From NCBI GenBank assembly GCA_002914805.1, contig JXTB01000019.1, positions 1,100,577 to 1,164,576 on the forward strand: a stretch of DNA of 64,000 nt, read 5' to 3'. The notes under the pieces are model-generated. The model did no database searches. It worked only from the letters and a program-made list of their open reading frames with translations, and was not told the DNA's origin. This DNA is from Parasponia andersonii. Taxonomy: Eukaryota > Streptophyta > Magnoliopsida > Rosales > Cannabaceae. Numbering within the stretch: position 1 is the stretch's first letter; each line of letters begins with the position of its first letter. This document shows, in pieces, positions 24,786 through 39,000 of the stretch. The position numbers and the translations under genes were made by a program.

Positions 24786-25800
24786 AGAGTGTGCTTCATA
24801 GTTCTAATGAAAAGGAAAATAATGTAATCGCATTAAAATCCGGCATTATCTTTCATAAGGAAAATCAAATTCCATAAGCCCCACAAACGTCTAGAATCTA
24901 AAGTTTCTTGACTAGTGAAATTGGGTTCCGGAGCTCTTCATCATCTCCTTTCCTTATTATATTATTAGGTTATACCATAACAATATCATCTCTGTGAAAC
25001 ATAAATAAAAAAGAAAGGGAAAACAATTCTTAATAATTTAGGGGGAATTTTTACTGAATTATATGGAATTACTATGGTAAACATTTTTTTTTTATCATAT
25101 TCATTCTTTAGTATAGTAAACACAAAAGGGAAACTGATTTCTCTCTTGCTTTGATTCGTAACAATATTGTAAATTCAATAATTAACAGTGATATTGTCAT
25201 TTAAATAATTAACTCCAATTCTTTCTTAATCTAACTGTTTAGCTTTTTCCTTCAATTTAAGAATTAAACGAGCCATAAAAGTTGAACATCAATGATTATT
25301 ATGATATTAAAGATGATTAGTAGTCTTGACTTCAAATAATTACATATGAGGGCACTCTAATATAATATCATTTTCCTAAACTGTGATATAATGTGTGTAT
25401 ATATATATATATACACACACTTATCCGCCACTGTGGAATTTGGCTCTTTATCATCTATTTTTTTTAGCTTTTATATGGTGATTGTGATGTTATTCTTGCC
25501 AATTTTTAATATACCATCATTGGTGCACCCTTATTTTATCCTTTTCTCTTCTCGTTTTTGGTTGCGTGGTGCACCATCTAGATTAACAATAAACAACTTA
25601 AACTTCCTAGTTGCCTTTAAAATTAACACTAATTGATTCAAACACTTCCGATTGATTTTTTTTGGTGTTTCTATTACCATGCACCCTTATTTATGTTTTT
25701 GTTTTTGATTTTTTTTCCTCTCCCTTTCAACCCATTCCAAAAGAAACTCTTTACTATGTTTTCTCTCTGTTGTGGGTGAAAAATATTCGTCATAGAAAAG
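24786..25800. other. intergenic DNA
   Basis: No gene is seen. A perfect palindromic GTGTGTATATA...TATACACACAC stands near 25394-25420. The 81-codon frame over it is a chance product of low-complexity sequence. Confidence 0.5.
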
Positions 25801-26491
25801 TGTAAGCAAAAATGTTGGTACGCGCAAATAGTTAGCTTGAGAGGATCCTCGGCGCTAATGACAAGAAGAAATCTGCTCGCAACTAGTGAGCTCGTAGTCA
25901 CTTGATCACAAATTGGTCACCAGCTTTGTGAGAGTACTTAAGCTAGATGATAACTTCCAAGCTCACTTTCTTCGGCTTGGGGACAACTTGCGAGCTAATT
26001 TTCGTTTGCTCGCAAATGAAATCAACTACCAAGGAGAATGCCCAAAGTATTGGCACTTCAAATAAATGCATGCGATCACAATAGATTCTTCGAACATGGA
26101 TAATTTAGCCAATATTTGAATAATTATTGCTTGAATTAAGATAATTTATTTAAATTAGGATATTTCATTAGAATTAAGATAATTATAGAATATTTATTAT
26201 TATCCTATTATTTTACCTAAGGTGGTGCATATAATTATAAACAATTAGAACTTTTCTCTTATAAATAGGAATGCTCACAATCATGCGTTCTAACTGAGCC
26301 AAAAAAATAGCTCTCTTGCTATGTAATTCTTTATTTATAATAAATAATAATAGAAGTTAGCCATCTATTTTTGAGTTTAACCAATATAAAATTATCGTTT
26401 TTACATTTTTTTTTCGTCAATTATTGCACGCACTTTGGCCAGATTCTGTACGTGAATTTGATCTTTATTTATGTTGACAATATCTCCAACA
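25801..26491 (+). repeat. putative 5' LTR of the gypsy element
   Basis: It begins TGTAAGCAAAAATG, carries a TATA-like TTATAAATAGG near 26258, and ends near ATATCTCCAACA. The TG...CA borders are inferred, since no second copy was located. Confidence 0.45.
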
Positions 26492-27789
26492 ACAATCTCC
26501 ATTAAGTTTCAAAAAACATATCAGTTTTTCTTCGACCTTTGCATTTTTGACAGAAATTGGGCTTTCCACAATTTGAATTATTAGAATTTTCTTTTGTTGT
26601 CAAAGTAAACCGTTAGAATTTTAACAAGATATCTTCTCGTTACTTAGAATAGACCGGCTCATTGACACAATACCAAGACACAAACTACCTAACTTTAAGG
26701 ATGCATACTCTAGCTACAATAGATACTGACGTATTACCTTGCTGACGAACATACATGATTCATAACAGATATGAAGCTATACTACAGCAGAGTAATATTT
26801 TTTGATCCAACGAACATTAGATAAACCTACTAACAAGTTGTTAACGTGATGTTTGCCGAGCAAATTGAGAAGCCAATGAAATTATATGTCGATAATATGC
26901 TCGTAAAGTCTAAAAATCACTCAAGATCACGTCAGATACCTCAATGAGATGTTCAAAATCCTGCTAAATACCAAATGAAGCTGAACTCATTGAAGTGCAC
27001 ATTTGAAGAAGTCCTAGAAAAAAATCTTAGTTTTTATAATCAACCAGCAAGAAATAGAAGTAAATCTAGAGAAGATCAAAGCCTCACTCAATATGCAGTG
27101 ATCCCAAAAGCCAAAGAAGATAACAGCTTAGCAAGAAGAGTCGCAGTTTCTAAGCAAATTTGAATTGCTAGCTACTGATGAATGCTTACCTTTTGTTTCA
27201 AATTAAGCACTCAATGGTGCAAAAAGGTTTGAATGCACTGAAAAATGCGAACATGACTTTTAGAAGTTAAAGCAACATGACTTTTGAATGAACTCGATCT
27301 TGGAAGCTGTTTGTCGATAGGGTCGGCAAATTAAGGAGGCACAATAGCAGACTCAATATTGATTAGCCCAAAAGGTCATGCGATTCATGCGCTCATCGTT
27401 TTGACTTTATAGCCTCTAAAAATAAAGTGGAATATGAGACCTCCTCACAGGTTTTAGACTTGTCCTAAATTTAAAGATTGCAGTTATTAAGATAAACAGT
27501 GACTCTCTACTAGTCGTATGTCAAATCAAAAGGGAGTATCAGGTGCCAAGAGAGAAGATGTCTACTTATTTGGAAGGAGCCCATAAGCTCCTATCAAAAT
27601 TTGTGTCCTATAAAGTTCAACAGGTACCTTGCAGTGAAATGTTCATTCAACAAATGCATTGGCAAGGGCCACATCCACAAAAGATGCCAAAGCTACTCGA
27701 TGTTCGTGTCGAGTTTTTGTCACGACCAAAGATTATTGTATTGCAAACTCAGATTGCAATGGGAACTGATGGAAACTTCAATTACTAGA

Positions 27790-29740
27790 TATATGCATAC
27801 ATTCACTGGAATCATCGTGATCTCATCATATGCATAGCAGATTAATTAGCAGAAACGATTATAAATTTTTTTACATAAAAATATACTTTCACAACCAACG
27901 AATAACATAGATCAACAAGATCATCATATAGCATAAATTAAGTCCAGATGCAAAATCTTAGAGAATAAAAAGTCTTGTGCTTATCTCTTGATGCATACTC
28001 TTCTTTAATCTTCTTGTAAATGGTGATCAAACTTCCAATCCTATATTTTGTTATTTATATACTCCTTTTTGATCTTCTTATAGATGGTGATCAAATCTAC
28101 ATCCCTATATTTTCTTGTCTATTCTTTAGTTCTTGTAAGATGAGATGAATAGACTCCAAGTTAAATCCTTCTATTGGAGAAAAGTCAAAAACACCTTTTT
28201 GATCGTCTTATCACAGTGGCTTGAGATGAGTACATGAGACTCCAAAAAACTCTTTTCCTTTTTTCTCGGGTTGAGTATGGCCGAATTGCATAATGAATGG
28301 TTTTCACTAAGCTAGCCAAAATTCTCCTTCCTATCTCTCTTTCTCTCTCACATTTAGTGCTTAATATTGACTGTCATGTAGTTTTTTCTCTCAAATATAT
28401 CTTATATATATGAGGCTTAAACTACTAATCTTATTCTAAAGGATTGATTTGTTCTTCAATTTGGACTTTATGTATATTTTTATAAGATTACACAACTCTT
28501 GTAATATTTTTATAAAAATACTAATTTTTATATAGAATCTTTATTTTACATAGTTTCATGAAACTAATATTATAAATATCACTAACTAATTAATGAGTTT
28601 TATTGAGCTAGACAAGTGACCCAATGGATCTAAATTATAACCTAAGCTCTAATAGTGTGAAATATCATAATATCTCTTATTATAATATTTATCTAATTAC
28701 TATTAATAAATGGGTCACTCGGTCTAATATTGTACTTTTAGATTAAGTATTATACTTTTTAAAAATTTAATTAACTAACTATGAATAAACGATCTATCTA
28801 GTTTGTTCTATACCACATGTGAAATCCCTACAAAATATCGTAGTTGGATATGTGAAATTACCATAAAACTCTTCTAATACTTATTTACTTTTAAGTTACT
28901 ATCTTTTTATTAAGGAATAATATTGTTAATATTTTTGCTCATATGTAATGACTATTAGATAAAGTTATTAACCATTTACAAAGTGAATACTAAGATCTTA
29001 GATTTTATTATTCTAAGAATCTTGAAAAACCCTATAGTGACATTAAAGTATGATGTCCTTAATTATTTAGTGTTCTCATCAATTTATAAACCATAACCTC
29101 CAAGATGCTAAAATTCACCTCGTTCAGAATGAAGGCTACAATTCATAAAAACAAGTCCAATCAAATACTAAGAATTAACATCTATATGCTAAGAACTAGT
29201 AAATAATAATATGAAGAATTAAGTTATAGTATTTAAATTCTAATTTTTATATTACTTGGTCCAATTTAGTATACATAATTTGTTTATGTTGTACTAATGT
29301 TTCTATCAAATGTCAGACACTTCAACAATTCTGTTGAGATAGATAAATATCACAATTTATGTTAAATAAAATATTCCACCTTTATTTATAACAAATTGTG
29401 AACAAACTCATTTATACATAGATAAAGAAACAAGTCTCCTATCACATTTATTCATTTTTATTTTTTTATACTATAATAAAGTCATGGAAGCTTTTTCATA
29501 ACTAAACTAGTCTAATAAGATAGCTTAATCTAATAATTATCATAAAATTTATATGAGAGAAAATTGTTACACAAAAGGGTAATTTAGGATATCTACCGGC
29601 AAAAATAACATAAGAGTTCTCTTGGATAGAACCAATTATCAACTATATACGGAATGATAAATTGCTAAAGGATCCATATATAGTAAAGAAGACTCCATAT
29701 GATTCCATATGAGGCGGCATGTGATATCATCTATGATGAT
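27790..29740. other. about 2 kb of unassigned DNA inside the gypsy element
   Basis: Gypsy similarity stops near 27750 and seems to resume shortly before 29790. The intervening AT-rich sequence has no coding similarity. It has the look of LTR or non-coding retroelement DNA, but no borders or target duplications could be fixed. Confidence 0.4.
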
Positions 29741-29795
29741 AAATAATTTAAACAGAAATTCATCTCGCCATTTCATCTATTATCTCAACGGCTAA

Positions 29796-31703
29796 TGTAA
29801 AATCTCGTATTTCTAAGGGCAAAAGGATCTTTTGGCCAAATTTTATTTTAAAAAAAAAATTTCTGTTCTTTTCTTCTCCCTCACTCTCTCGCCCACACCC
29901 CTCTCTCTCTCACTCTCTGCCTCTCATCTCTCTCATGCACGACCAAGGGAACCAGCTACCACCGACCCTCGTCACACCCCGCTGCCACACCCAGACGATG
30001 CGCGCCACCCAGCCGAGCTGACTACCGAAGCTCCGAGGCCATCGGAGAGCCGCGTTGCCACAAGAGGGAGTGAAGCTCTGTCATGCTTCCGCCGCTCGCC
30101 GATGCGAATTCTGGCGATAAAAAGGTGCGAAACCAGTGGCAATCGAATCCTCTCGTCGTGGGGCTTTCTCCAAGTATATATATCACGATCCCATTTCTCC
30201 TGGATTAAAGTGTAATTTTGAGCTCGGGTTTGACTTTGATCTGACCGTTAGATTTCATTTTTATTATCATTTTTGAAATGTACTTAAAAAATAGTGAAGT
30301 TTGATATATATATTGATTATATTTGGTGATCGGCACGAAAAACCATATCTAACGGCTTAGATTTTATCTCATTTTGTATGACACCGGTCCGGTGTCGGTC
30401 CGGACCCGAATTGGTCGAATCATATGTCTACTTTAGCTATTTTGGATGCTAAAGTTCGGTAAAGAGTTTTTTTTTTTGTCGATTCGAAGCTCTGTTGATT
30501 AGTTGATTTTTTACAAGTGAATGATCAAGGGCCTGGAATTGGTTCTCGACCCTCCAAGTGATCGTTCAACGGTGCCTTGAGGACTCATTAGCGTGATATC
30601 ACTATTCTAGTCAAGTAGGGGTTCAATTATCAAGTTTTATAATTATTTTGATTTAAAATGTGCATTATGACTTATTTCTTGAAAATGTCGATTTTTATGG
30701 AATTCAATGGTTTGATTGGATATTTGATAAATTTGTGAACTGTTGAGATATATTGGATTGTTCTGAGATTGGATTGTATGGTTTTTATGCAGGTTTAAAA
30801 TTTTGGTTTTGGGAAAATACAGCTGTTATACTGCCCGATTTTTTGTAAATCCCAGAATAATACCAAATGAGTATTAAAGCATGATTTCTTAAAATACTTT
30901 ATGCATGGGTATTATACACTCTATGACATATTGTACCTACCATAGGATTACGTACTTGAGTTCTATTTTAGTATCATAGTATTTAGATCGCTGGCGAGTT
31001 GCTGCAGTGCAAGGTGAGAGACCTAGGCTCCTGCGCAAGATATGCTGACATACCTCCGGATAGTGTCAAGATATTGGGTATCTTTATTATAGAGGTATTA
31101 CAGGACCGTGATGAGAGGATGAGAGCTCATGTATATACTTGTACTTGGTTTATTTATGATATGTACAATGATGAACATGATTTCTTATTATTTTTGATTA
31201 CTTTGCGAACTTATTTTATAAATAGATTTTGAAAAGGTGCTAACTATGTAGGTTTGAAAAATTGCATTCATATCAAAAAAAGGTAATTGAAATTCCTACT
31301 GAGCATGCGAATGCTCACCCTTTTTCTTTTCCTTCTCAGGTAATTTACAGTGCGATTTGGGAAACTCCGGGGCGGAGTTATCTAAGAAGAAGTTTACCTT
31401 AGTTTGTGGTTGGTAATTACTTAGATACTCACCTTGGACTTGTAATAATATTTAAGGCTCATACTTTGGATTTAGTTTGTATTATCTATGATGCCCACTG
31501 GTGATGACGATATGATGCATATTAATGTTTTATTACTATTATTAACAGTTTATGTCTAGTGGTGATCACAAACTGTAAGAATTTAAAATTTGAACTATTT
31601 TTGTAAATTAGTTGTCGTCTTTCTAAAATTTTCTAAAATAAATTATGAATTTCTACTTGTGAAATTCCTTTTTTGTCACTAGTCCAGGATTTGGGTCTTG
31701 ACA
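29796..31703 (+). repeat. solo LTR (1908 bp) with perfect GCTAA target duplication
   Basis: It starts TGTAAAATCTCG and ends GGTCTTGACA, with TG...CA borders, and is flanked by identical GCTAA pentamers at 29791-29795 and 31704-31708. There is no internal region, so it is a solo LTR left by recombination of a larger element, probably a gypsy-type one. It contains a CT-rich, unusually GC-rich stretch (29880-30180) and the motif CCGGTCCGGTGTCGGTCCGG. The 127-codon frame inside it is not a host gene. It lies within the integrase-side part of the older gypsy element. Confidence 0.85.
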
Positions 31704-33639
31704 GCTAAAAAGAAGGCTATATCATGAAAGATATGTGGGAATCACTAGGGGTCGCATATACTGGCCCTTCGTGATGAAGGATGCAATAGATTTCTTCGGA
31801 AAATGCAATTTGTACCGAAGATTTGTATCTGACATGATCACATCTTGCATTGCTCACCTTAGTGACAAGTTTCTGGCCGTTTGCACCTTGGGAAATTGAT
31901 ATCATCAGCTTTCTTCCAAGAACTAGCAAAAATTCAATTTGAAATTGTTGCAATCAACTATTTAACTAAATGGATTGAAGGCGAAATATTAGCAACCATT
32001 ACAGCTAAAAAGATCAAAGATTTTCTCTAAAAGGTCCATCATTTGTTGTTATGGAATCCCTAATGCCATCATATTTGACAATGAAAAGCATTTCGATTAT
32101 TTAATATTTAGGAAGTTTTATGATGACCTTTGTATCAAGAAAAGCTTTTCAGTAGTGATACACCCACAAGTAAGCAAGTAAGCAGTCAACAAAATTCTCA
32201 AATAGAATATCAAGGAAAGCTAAAAAACAAAGAGGGATCTTGGCTAGAAGAACTCTGGTCCCATAAGTTCTTTGAGCTTAAAAGACAAAAACTCGAACTT
32301 TAACAAGGGAATCTCTATTCTCGCTTGCTTATGACTGCAAAACCATGATTCCAATTAAAGTAAGAATGAGTTTGCTCAGAAGAGAAACATACCATAAATA
32401 AAAAAAATCATGATCTCCAAAGGATGAGACTCCACTTACGAGAAGAAAATAGAGACCAAGCATAATTTTGCATCACATCCAATCAATGGTGAACAATTCG
32501 CTATTATAACTATAGGGTCAAGGAACGATGCCATGCAATTGGAGACCTAGTTCTTCAAAAGGTCCTACCCAACACTAAAGAAGTCAGAGTTGGAATTTTT
32601 TGCTCAAATTGGGATGGACCTTACAAAATCATTGAGATTATTCAACTTGTAAATATCGACTAACTCACATAAGTGGAGAGTATATTGTCTATACTTGGAA
32701 TGTTGGGCATTTTTGTCGCCAGTACCAATGATCGTAATACTACAATTTGCATTAGGATTTTCTATATTACTTAAAAAGCTATTTCAATTTCCAAGATTTA
32801 TATTTTACAGCTCTATATTTTTAATATGTTTTAAGGTTTGTTTTTATTTAGTTTAGCCCGAGTGCATTCTCAATTTACTTTGGAGTTTATGAATAAAGAT
32901 TGATTATCTACACTGTACATCTACATATCACTACTCACAAGTTGTTTGGCGGTCTATGACATCATAAACATGTAGGCGTGGGGAATGCGATCAATAAGAC
33001 GTAAAAAAAAATAAAAAGTCAAAATCATAAAAGAGAAATGTGACAGTGAAGTATATGACTAATCCCAGAAAAGCTAGTGCCCATGAAAATTCACCAAATT
33101 GATGCTACATTTAATTTCGAAAATTGTGAGACTTTTACCATTTTGTATTCATCACAGTATAGCGTAATTGAGAAATCATAACTCTTACAAAATTAAGCAA
33201 TGTCTTTCCTTGAACATCAAGGGCATACAAATATATCAGTATGAATTGAAACATGGCAATCAATTAGGACTTCTGAAAAGTGAACAACTTTTAGAGTGAC
33301 TTAACTACCTAGAAGATCTAAATCTTATGGGATTACTAGGTCAATAAAATCCTATCAAGAAAAAAAAATGAATAAAGCCTTTGTAGAAAGCAAACTGGAT
33401 TGTTATACAATCATATTAGGTATAATTATTTTAAGTGATTATCGATTTTTAATCATATTTTCTATATGCAAGACAATTCGCTATGTATTTTGGTAGGAAA
33501 GGAAAATATTTATATATATGATAAAGATAAATAAGCTCACATCCCATGATGTAAGTAAAATTATCTTTACAAAAAAAAAGATCAAAACAAATTGTCTGAA
33601 AGGTACAAAATAAAAATGGATAGAAAAGAGGAGGGCTTA

Positions 33640-34700
33640 TTCCTTTGTTACGAAATCATCGACAGTTTGGTGCTTCTTATCCTCAATCTACTATTACACA
33701 ACTCCACCACCAGTGACCTGCCCTTCAGCTATGAGCTTTTTAGCCCTTACTTCGACTCTAGCCTTAATCTTGACATTAGTATTAATGGGGCTAAGCTTTT
33801 TTCACTCCTCAATAAGCATAATGTATTGGTTGCCTATGTAGCTGAAGTCCCAGTCGAGATGCTTACACTAGAGATTGTACAAAATAGTGGAGGTGCCTTT
33901 GTCGTACTGTTCATTTGTAATGTCCTTGAGCCCATCTTTCTTCAACTCCTCCAAAATGTTCTTGCCAGGTTGTATCAAAGTTTCAGAGTGGGAAGAAATC
34001 TGAGACTTAAATTCTTTGCTCTTACTGTTCAGCTTATCCTAAAGGCGTTTCACCTTGCTTATGAGCTTTGAAGATTTCTTCTTGGCTGACGTCTTCTCTT
34101 TTGCGAGTTGAGATTTCTCTTTTTTCACTTTTGAAGAAGCCTCCTTGAACTTGTTAGCTTATTTCTTTTCTTTGTCACTGTCATAAATGGTGACAGAAAG
34201 AGCATCAAAGGCCTCAACAATGGCAGTAGTGGTTTGCACAAAGAAAAGTTAATAGAAAAGTTAATCAAGAAAAAAAAAAAGAGGTTTAAAGGAAAACGAG
34301 TATTACATCAGCAAGCAACCTCATTTTAGACTTGAAGAACTGGATTTGAGCATGTATCTTCATAATCCGCCAATCCCAATTTTCTATGAAGTTTTCAATA
34401 AAAGCAGCAGGAAGACCAACGTACTCAGGTAATTACTTCAGGCGCTCATTGATTGCCTCTTGAAAATACTTAGCTCGAGTATTATGGGGATGAGCGCAAG
34501 CAGTATGTATGGACTACTTGTCACTCCCAGGAATTACTTTTCTTAGAAGTTTTCTTTTCCTTATGAGAGCACTTTTTAACTTTCTTCTTTTCTTTATAAG
34601 CATGATGCTGCATGGAGGTGCAAGCAGAAGCAGAGGAGGATTTTGATGCCATGCCACGAGCTGTTGTGAGAGGCAGACAAAGGTCGGTGTTAGCCAAGCG
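33640..34700 (-). pseudogene. antisense coding-like tract downstream of gypsy integrase
   Basis: Read on the minus strand, this region contains protein-like pieces such as AKYFQEAINERLK, LPEYVGLPAAFIENFIE and lysine/glutamate-rich coiled-coil segments, in a broken reading. Tat-lineage gypsy elements are known to carry an antisense ORF between pol and the 3' LTR, and this position fits. It could instead be the gag of a separate element. It is a fossil, not a host gene. Confidence 0.4.
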
Positions 34701-35627
34701 AGTTATACTAATAAATAATACGACGTTGTTTGAAGTAGGCTAAAGGAAAATGCAATCTTAGACTATTTACCAACATGTGGCTGAATGATTATTAGTGTTG
34801 ATCTCATCGTCTTTTGAAATATATCGTTTCTTCCCCCGTTGCCTGTTTGATGATTCCAGAAACATAGCTCCCTTAGGAAAGAGGATAGACTCACTCCATC
34901 AAATCCTATATGGTGCAAAGGCTCTTGAAGTCACGACGTCGGTAGGAAATGCTATTCATCTGTGAGAAGCAATCTAGTTGCTCCAAAGTCAGCAAAATAA
35001 TTGTCATTTACAATCAAAATACAGAAAGTAATTTCGATTTCAACACTTACTAAGCATCTTAAGGTTTTCATACTCGAATTTAAAATTTAAAAGTATTTAT
35101 ATTTCTAGTGGACCATGCTATTATAAGTCTCCTATAATTATCTAATTGTTCAAAATCTGCACTAATTACACGTAAATAAATTCAAGTTCAAAGATATTTT
35201 GTTTCCGTACCATAAGAGGAAAATTTAGCCACATTTATCTATATAAAAGTATATAAAGTGACTCTAACATAATATTTGTCAAGCTAAAATCACTCACTAG
35301 AATTCGCACACTGAAATTCTAACAATCTGCAATCTTTCTCTTATAGTGAAAAATTCATCGTCAATATAGGTCATCTTTTCAGGGACAAACCATGCTGAAT
35401 TTGCCCGTGTTCTTTATTATTTACGTCAATTTTGTTACTATTTGTGGTCAAATCTTGATTAAGAGATGATAACTTATCGTTGACAAAATATTTTATCAAT
35501 AATATGTATCATACTAAATTATTGTAAATTTTGGTAAACATAAAGAATTCTAGTATAAAATATGAGTTTAGTTTTTTTTTTCCTACTTTAAATGTTATTT
35601 AGTTATATGACATAGGTATATTAGATG
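34701..35627. other. probable retroelement-derived non-coding DNA
   Basis: No gene is seen. About 35220-35340 has a TATA-like TCTATATAAAAG followed by a leader-like stretch, as in LTR U3/R regions, but no partner copy was found. Confidence 0.35.
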
Positions 35628-36093
35628 TGTTTTCTATCATAAATAAAACAAACTTTATTACTCACTTAAATATTATTAAAAGAGAAAATTCACAACTTCA
35701 TTTTTCAAGCTCACTCACTCAATAGAAGTTATGCTTCTTTCTCTCTTCTTTTCACTCTTAGAAGCTTTGCGTCTTACTTGATACTTAGAACTCAAATAGG
35801 AATACGTATTTATACTACATGAGAAATAAGGAGAACTATACAAATAAATAATTACAAAAATCTTTACGCCACATATATTTTCTTCCACACATTTCTAATA
35901 ATAACCTAAGTAATCAAATGTAAAAAACTAATATCTAGTTAACACTAAAAGATTTTAGGTGGAAGGCTTCTTTAACTTGGATTTGGACTTCTTTTTTTAT
36001 GAGCTTTATACTTCGGCTAACTTTAACTTATTTAGCCTCATGTTGATGGGCCTAGAACACTTCTTATGAACTTAAACAAATTTATTTTCAACG
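35628..36093 (-). repeat. 3' LTR of the minus-strand copia element
   Basis: 466 bp, starting TGTTTTCTATC and ending TTTTCAACG on the plus strand. It pairs with 39822-40280 through shared blocks such as ATATTATTAAAAGAGAAAAT. Confidence 0.85.
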
Positions 36094-39000
36094 CTTCCCT
36101 TAAACTTATTTTATAATACCAAGTAAGCTTCTTAATCTTACAAAGTCTTCAAACTTGAGTGGTTTGATGAAAATATCAGCAGTCTGATCATGTGATCTCA
36201 CATACTCTAATTGTATGTCTTTGTTTGCAATATATTCTCTTATGTAATGATAGTAAGTGTCGATATGCTTACTTCAGTCATGAAAGATTGGATTTTTAGC
36301 CAAAGCTATTGCTGACTTATTGTCGATACAAATCTCTATTGGCTTCTTTTAAGGCATGTTTGACTTTTTCATCAACTTTCTTATTCAGATTGTATGACTA
36401 ACACATGATGTAGCAGTTACATACTCAGCTTCGCATGTTGAAAGAGTGACAATTGGTTATTTCTTGTATACTCATGTGAAGGCAGTTTCTCCCAAGAAAA
36501 ACATAAAACCAGTTGTGCATTTTCGATCATCAGTATCTCCGGCCTAATCACTATCATTGTAACTAACGAGTTTGTAATCATTGGAAACTGAATAGAATAA
36601 GCCAAGATTGATCGTACCTTTTAGGTAATAGAGAATTCTCTTTGCAACTTTGAAGTGAGTAGTTATTAGAGTTTTTATGTAACGACTCACTAATCCAATT
36701 ATATAAAGAATGTCAAGCCTTGTACATGTCAAGTACTGAAGGTATCCAACAAGACTCTTAAAGAGTGTTGAATCTACCTTTTTTGCATCATTATCTTTGA
36801 ATAATTTTATTCTGCACTCCATCGGTGTACTTATCGGCTTACAATCATCTATATTTAACTTCTTCAAGATCTCTTTTATATAGCTTTCTTGAGAGATAAA
36901 GATGTCTTCTTCCTTTGCTTGACTTCTATGCCAAGGTAGTATGCCATAAAATCCGAAATCTGCCATTAATAGCTTCTTGATAGACTTCTCTTGCTTGCTA
37001 TACTAGTGTTTCTTCATTTTTAAATTGTGGAAAGAAAGTATAGTCATTTATTTAAGAACCAAAATCCTATTTACCTCCTTCATCAAATATTACATCTCGA
37101 CTGATGATTACTTTTCCATTGTTAGGATTGTATAACTAATATCCTTTGGAGATGGTGTCGTAGTAGATGAAAATGAACTTCTCGCTTTTATCATCAAGCT
37201 TAGTCTTATATTCGTCCGGTACATGTATATATACTATGCTTCCAAAAACTCTCAAGTGGGAGATCCCGCACTTCCTTCCACTCCACGCTTCTTTGGTGTC
37301 TTTGCCCACACACTTCTTGTTGGAGATCGATTGGACAAGTAAACCGCACATGCAACAGTTTCTGCCATATTGAGGATGGTTTGGTTCTTCCTTTCTACTA
37401 CACCATTCTGTTGAGGAGATCTTGGAACGGTTAATAGTAGTCGAATTCTATTTGCTTTGCAGAATTCTTGGAACTCTTTTGAAATGAATTTTTTTTCTCT
37501 GTCAGATCTTATGGCTTTGATTTGAAGACTACTTTTTTTTTTCTACTATAGCTTTGAACTTCTTGAAAGCTTCAAAGACTTATGATTTTTGCTTCAAGAA
37601 ATAGACCTAAGTCTTTCTGGAGAAATCATCAATAAAGAACAAGAAGTAATTGCTCTTATTGAATGAACTTAGTTTAATATGACCACACACATTTATATGC
37701 AAAAGCTCTAGTGGCTTCTGGGCACTTGAATTCGACTATTTTGAAAAGCTTTTCCTGAATTACTTCTCGAAAAAGCATCCTTAAGCTGATCAGAATGATT
37801 AATGCATGGTATGCCTTTTACCATCTCTTTCTTGGATAGTAGCTCTAGTCCTCCGAAGTTTAGATGCCCGAATTGTATAGCCATGACGAATCTTTGTAAC
37901 ATGCTTTGAAACATTTTTCCTTATCATTTTGAATGTTCAATAAAAACATTTTATTTCTTGATATAGACATCTTGGCAATCAAGTTTATATTGTTATCTTT
38001 TATAGAAAGACTATAATCTTTCAAGCAAATATCATAGCCTTTCTCTAAAAGTTGTCACAAACTCAAAATATTTGTTTTCATTATAGGTACATAATAAACA
38101 TTTGAAATAAATTGATGCCCCTTATTTTTCAAGCGGATAAGAATTTTTTCTTTTTCTTTTACTGCTACTTTTGAATTGTTATCGAAATAAACACTCTCAC
38201 TGATTGATTCATCAAACTCCACGAATATTGATCGATGCCCACACATATGATTGCTAGTACTGGTGTCAAGATATCATGTGTTATCTTATCCTCCGTTGTT
38301 GTCGTTATATGCTAGTACCACGATACTATTTTCTTCTCTTTTCTCGTCAACATAATTGACTTTCTCTTCAATTTTGTTATTAGGTACTCTACATTCGCTA
38401 GCATAATGGTCAAACTTGTGATAATTGAAACATTCAACTTGAGACTTCTCATGCCTCAAGTTCATTCAACCTCTACCATGAACTCTTGTAGAGCTTTTTT
38501 TTCTTTCAAAATTGTTGATATGATAATTGTGGTTGTTGTTAGAATTCCAACCTTATCTATGACCTCGACTTGTACTACGTCATTGTCCTCAGACTTGTTC
38601 TCTACTACGATCACGTTGACTTCTTTCACTACATTGGCTATCTTCTCTCTCTGTGAGTTGTGTCATGAGAAGTTGCTCCTTAAAATTTGGCTTCTTTTTT
38701 TTTTTCCCTCATGAGCTTGTAAAGAACCTAAGATTATTCTATCATCATGGCTCCCAAATCTTTAGTTTCTTCGATAACAATAATAATATTCTTGAACTTT
38801 GGTTCTAATGATCGAAGAATCTTTTCCATGATCGTCACATTTTCAAGTTTCTCACCATTTTTCTTTATTTGATTTGAAATGGCTAAAACTCTTGAAAAGT
38901 AGTCAGAAACTGACTTAGTATTTATCATGTGTAGTAAATCAAATACTCCTTTTAGAGTTTGAAGACGAACTTTTTTAACCTTTTCTTCTTCCTTATATGA

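Larger units (their letters stand above)
25801..34700 (+). mobile_element. decayed Tat/Athila-like Ty3/gypsy element with nested insertions
   Basis: Remains of a plus-strand gypsy element. A putative 5' LTR (about 25801-26491) is followed by reverse transcriptase traces (about 26810-27230; MKLNSLKCTFE and a DHVRYLNEMF-like segment), RNase H traces (about 27290-27750; KLLSKFVSYKVQQVP) and integrase plus chromodomain-side traces (about 31709-32760; VAINYLTKWIEGEILATITA). Gag is not recognised and the element is heavily broken. About 2 kb of unassigned DNA and a solo LTR lie between the RNase H and integrase parts. An antisense coding-like tract follows at 33640-34700. The 3' LTR was not found. 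The decay suggests one of the oldest insertions in the window. Confidence 0.75.

Noticed and set aside
29832-30215. 127-codon open frame as a host gene
   Set aside because: It lies fully inside a solo LTR, is low-complexity (Pro/Ser/Leu from CT repeats) and has no recognisable domain.
33592-34071. 159-codon plus-strand frame as a gene
   Set aside because: It is the opposite-strand shadow of the antisense retroelement tract and resembles no protein.
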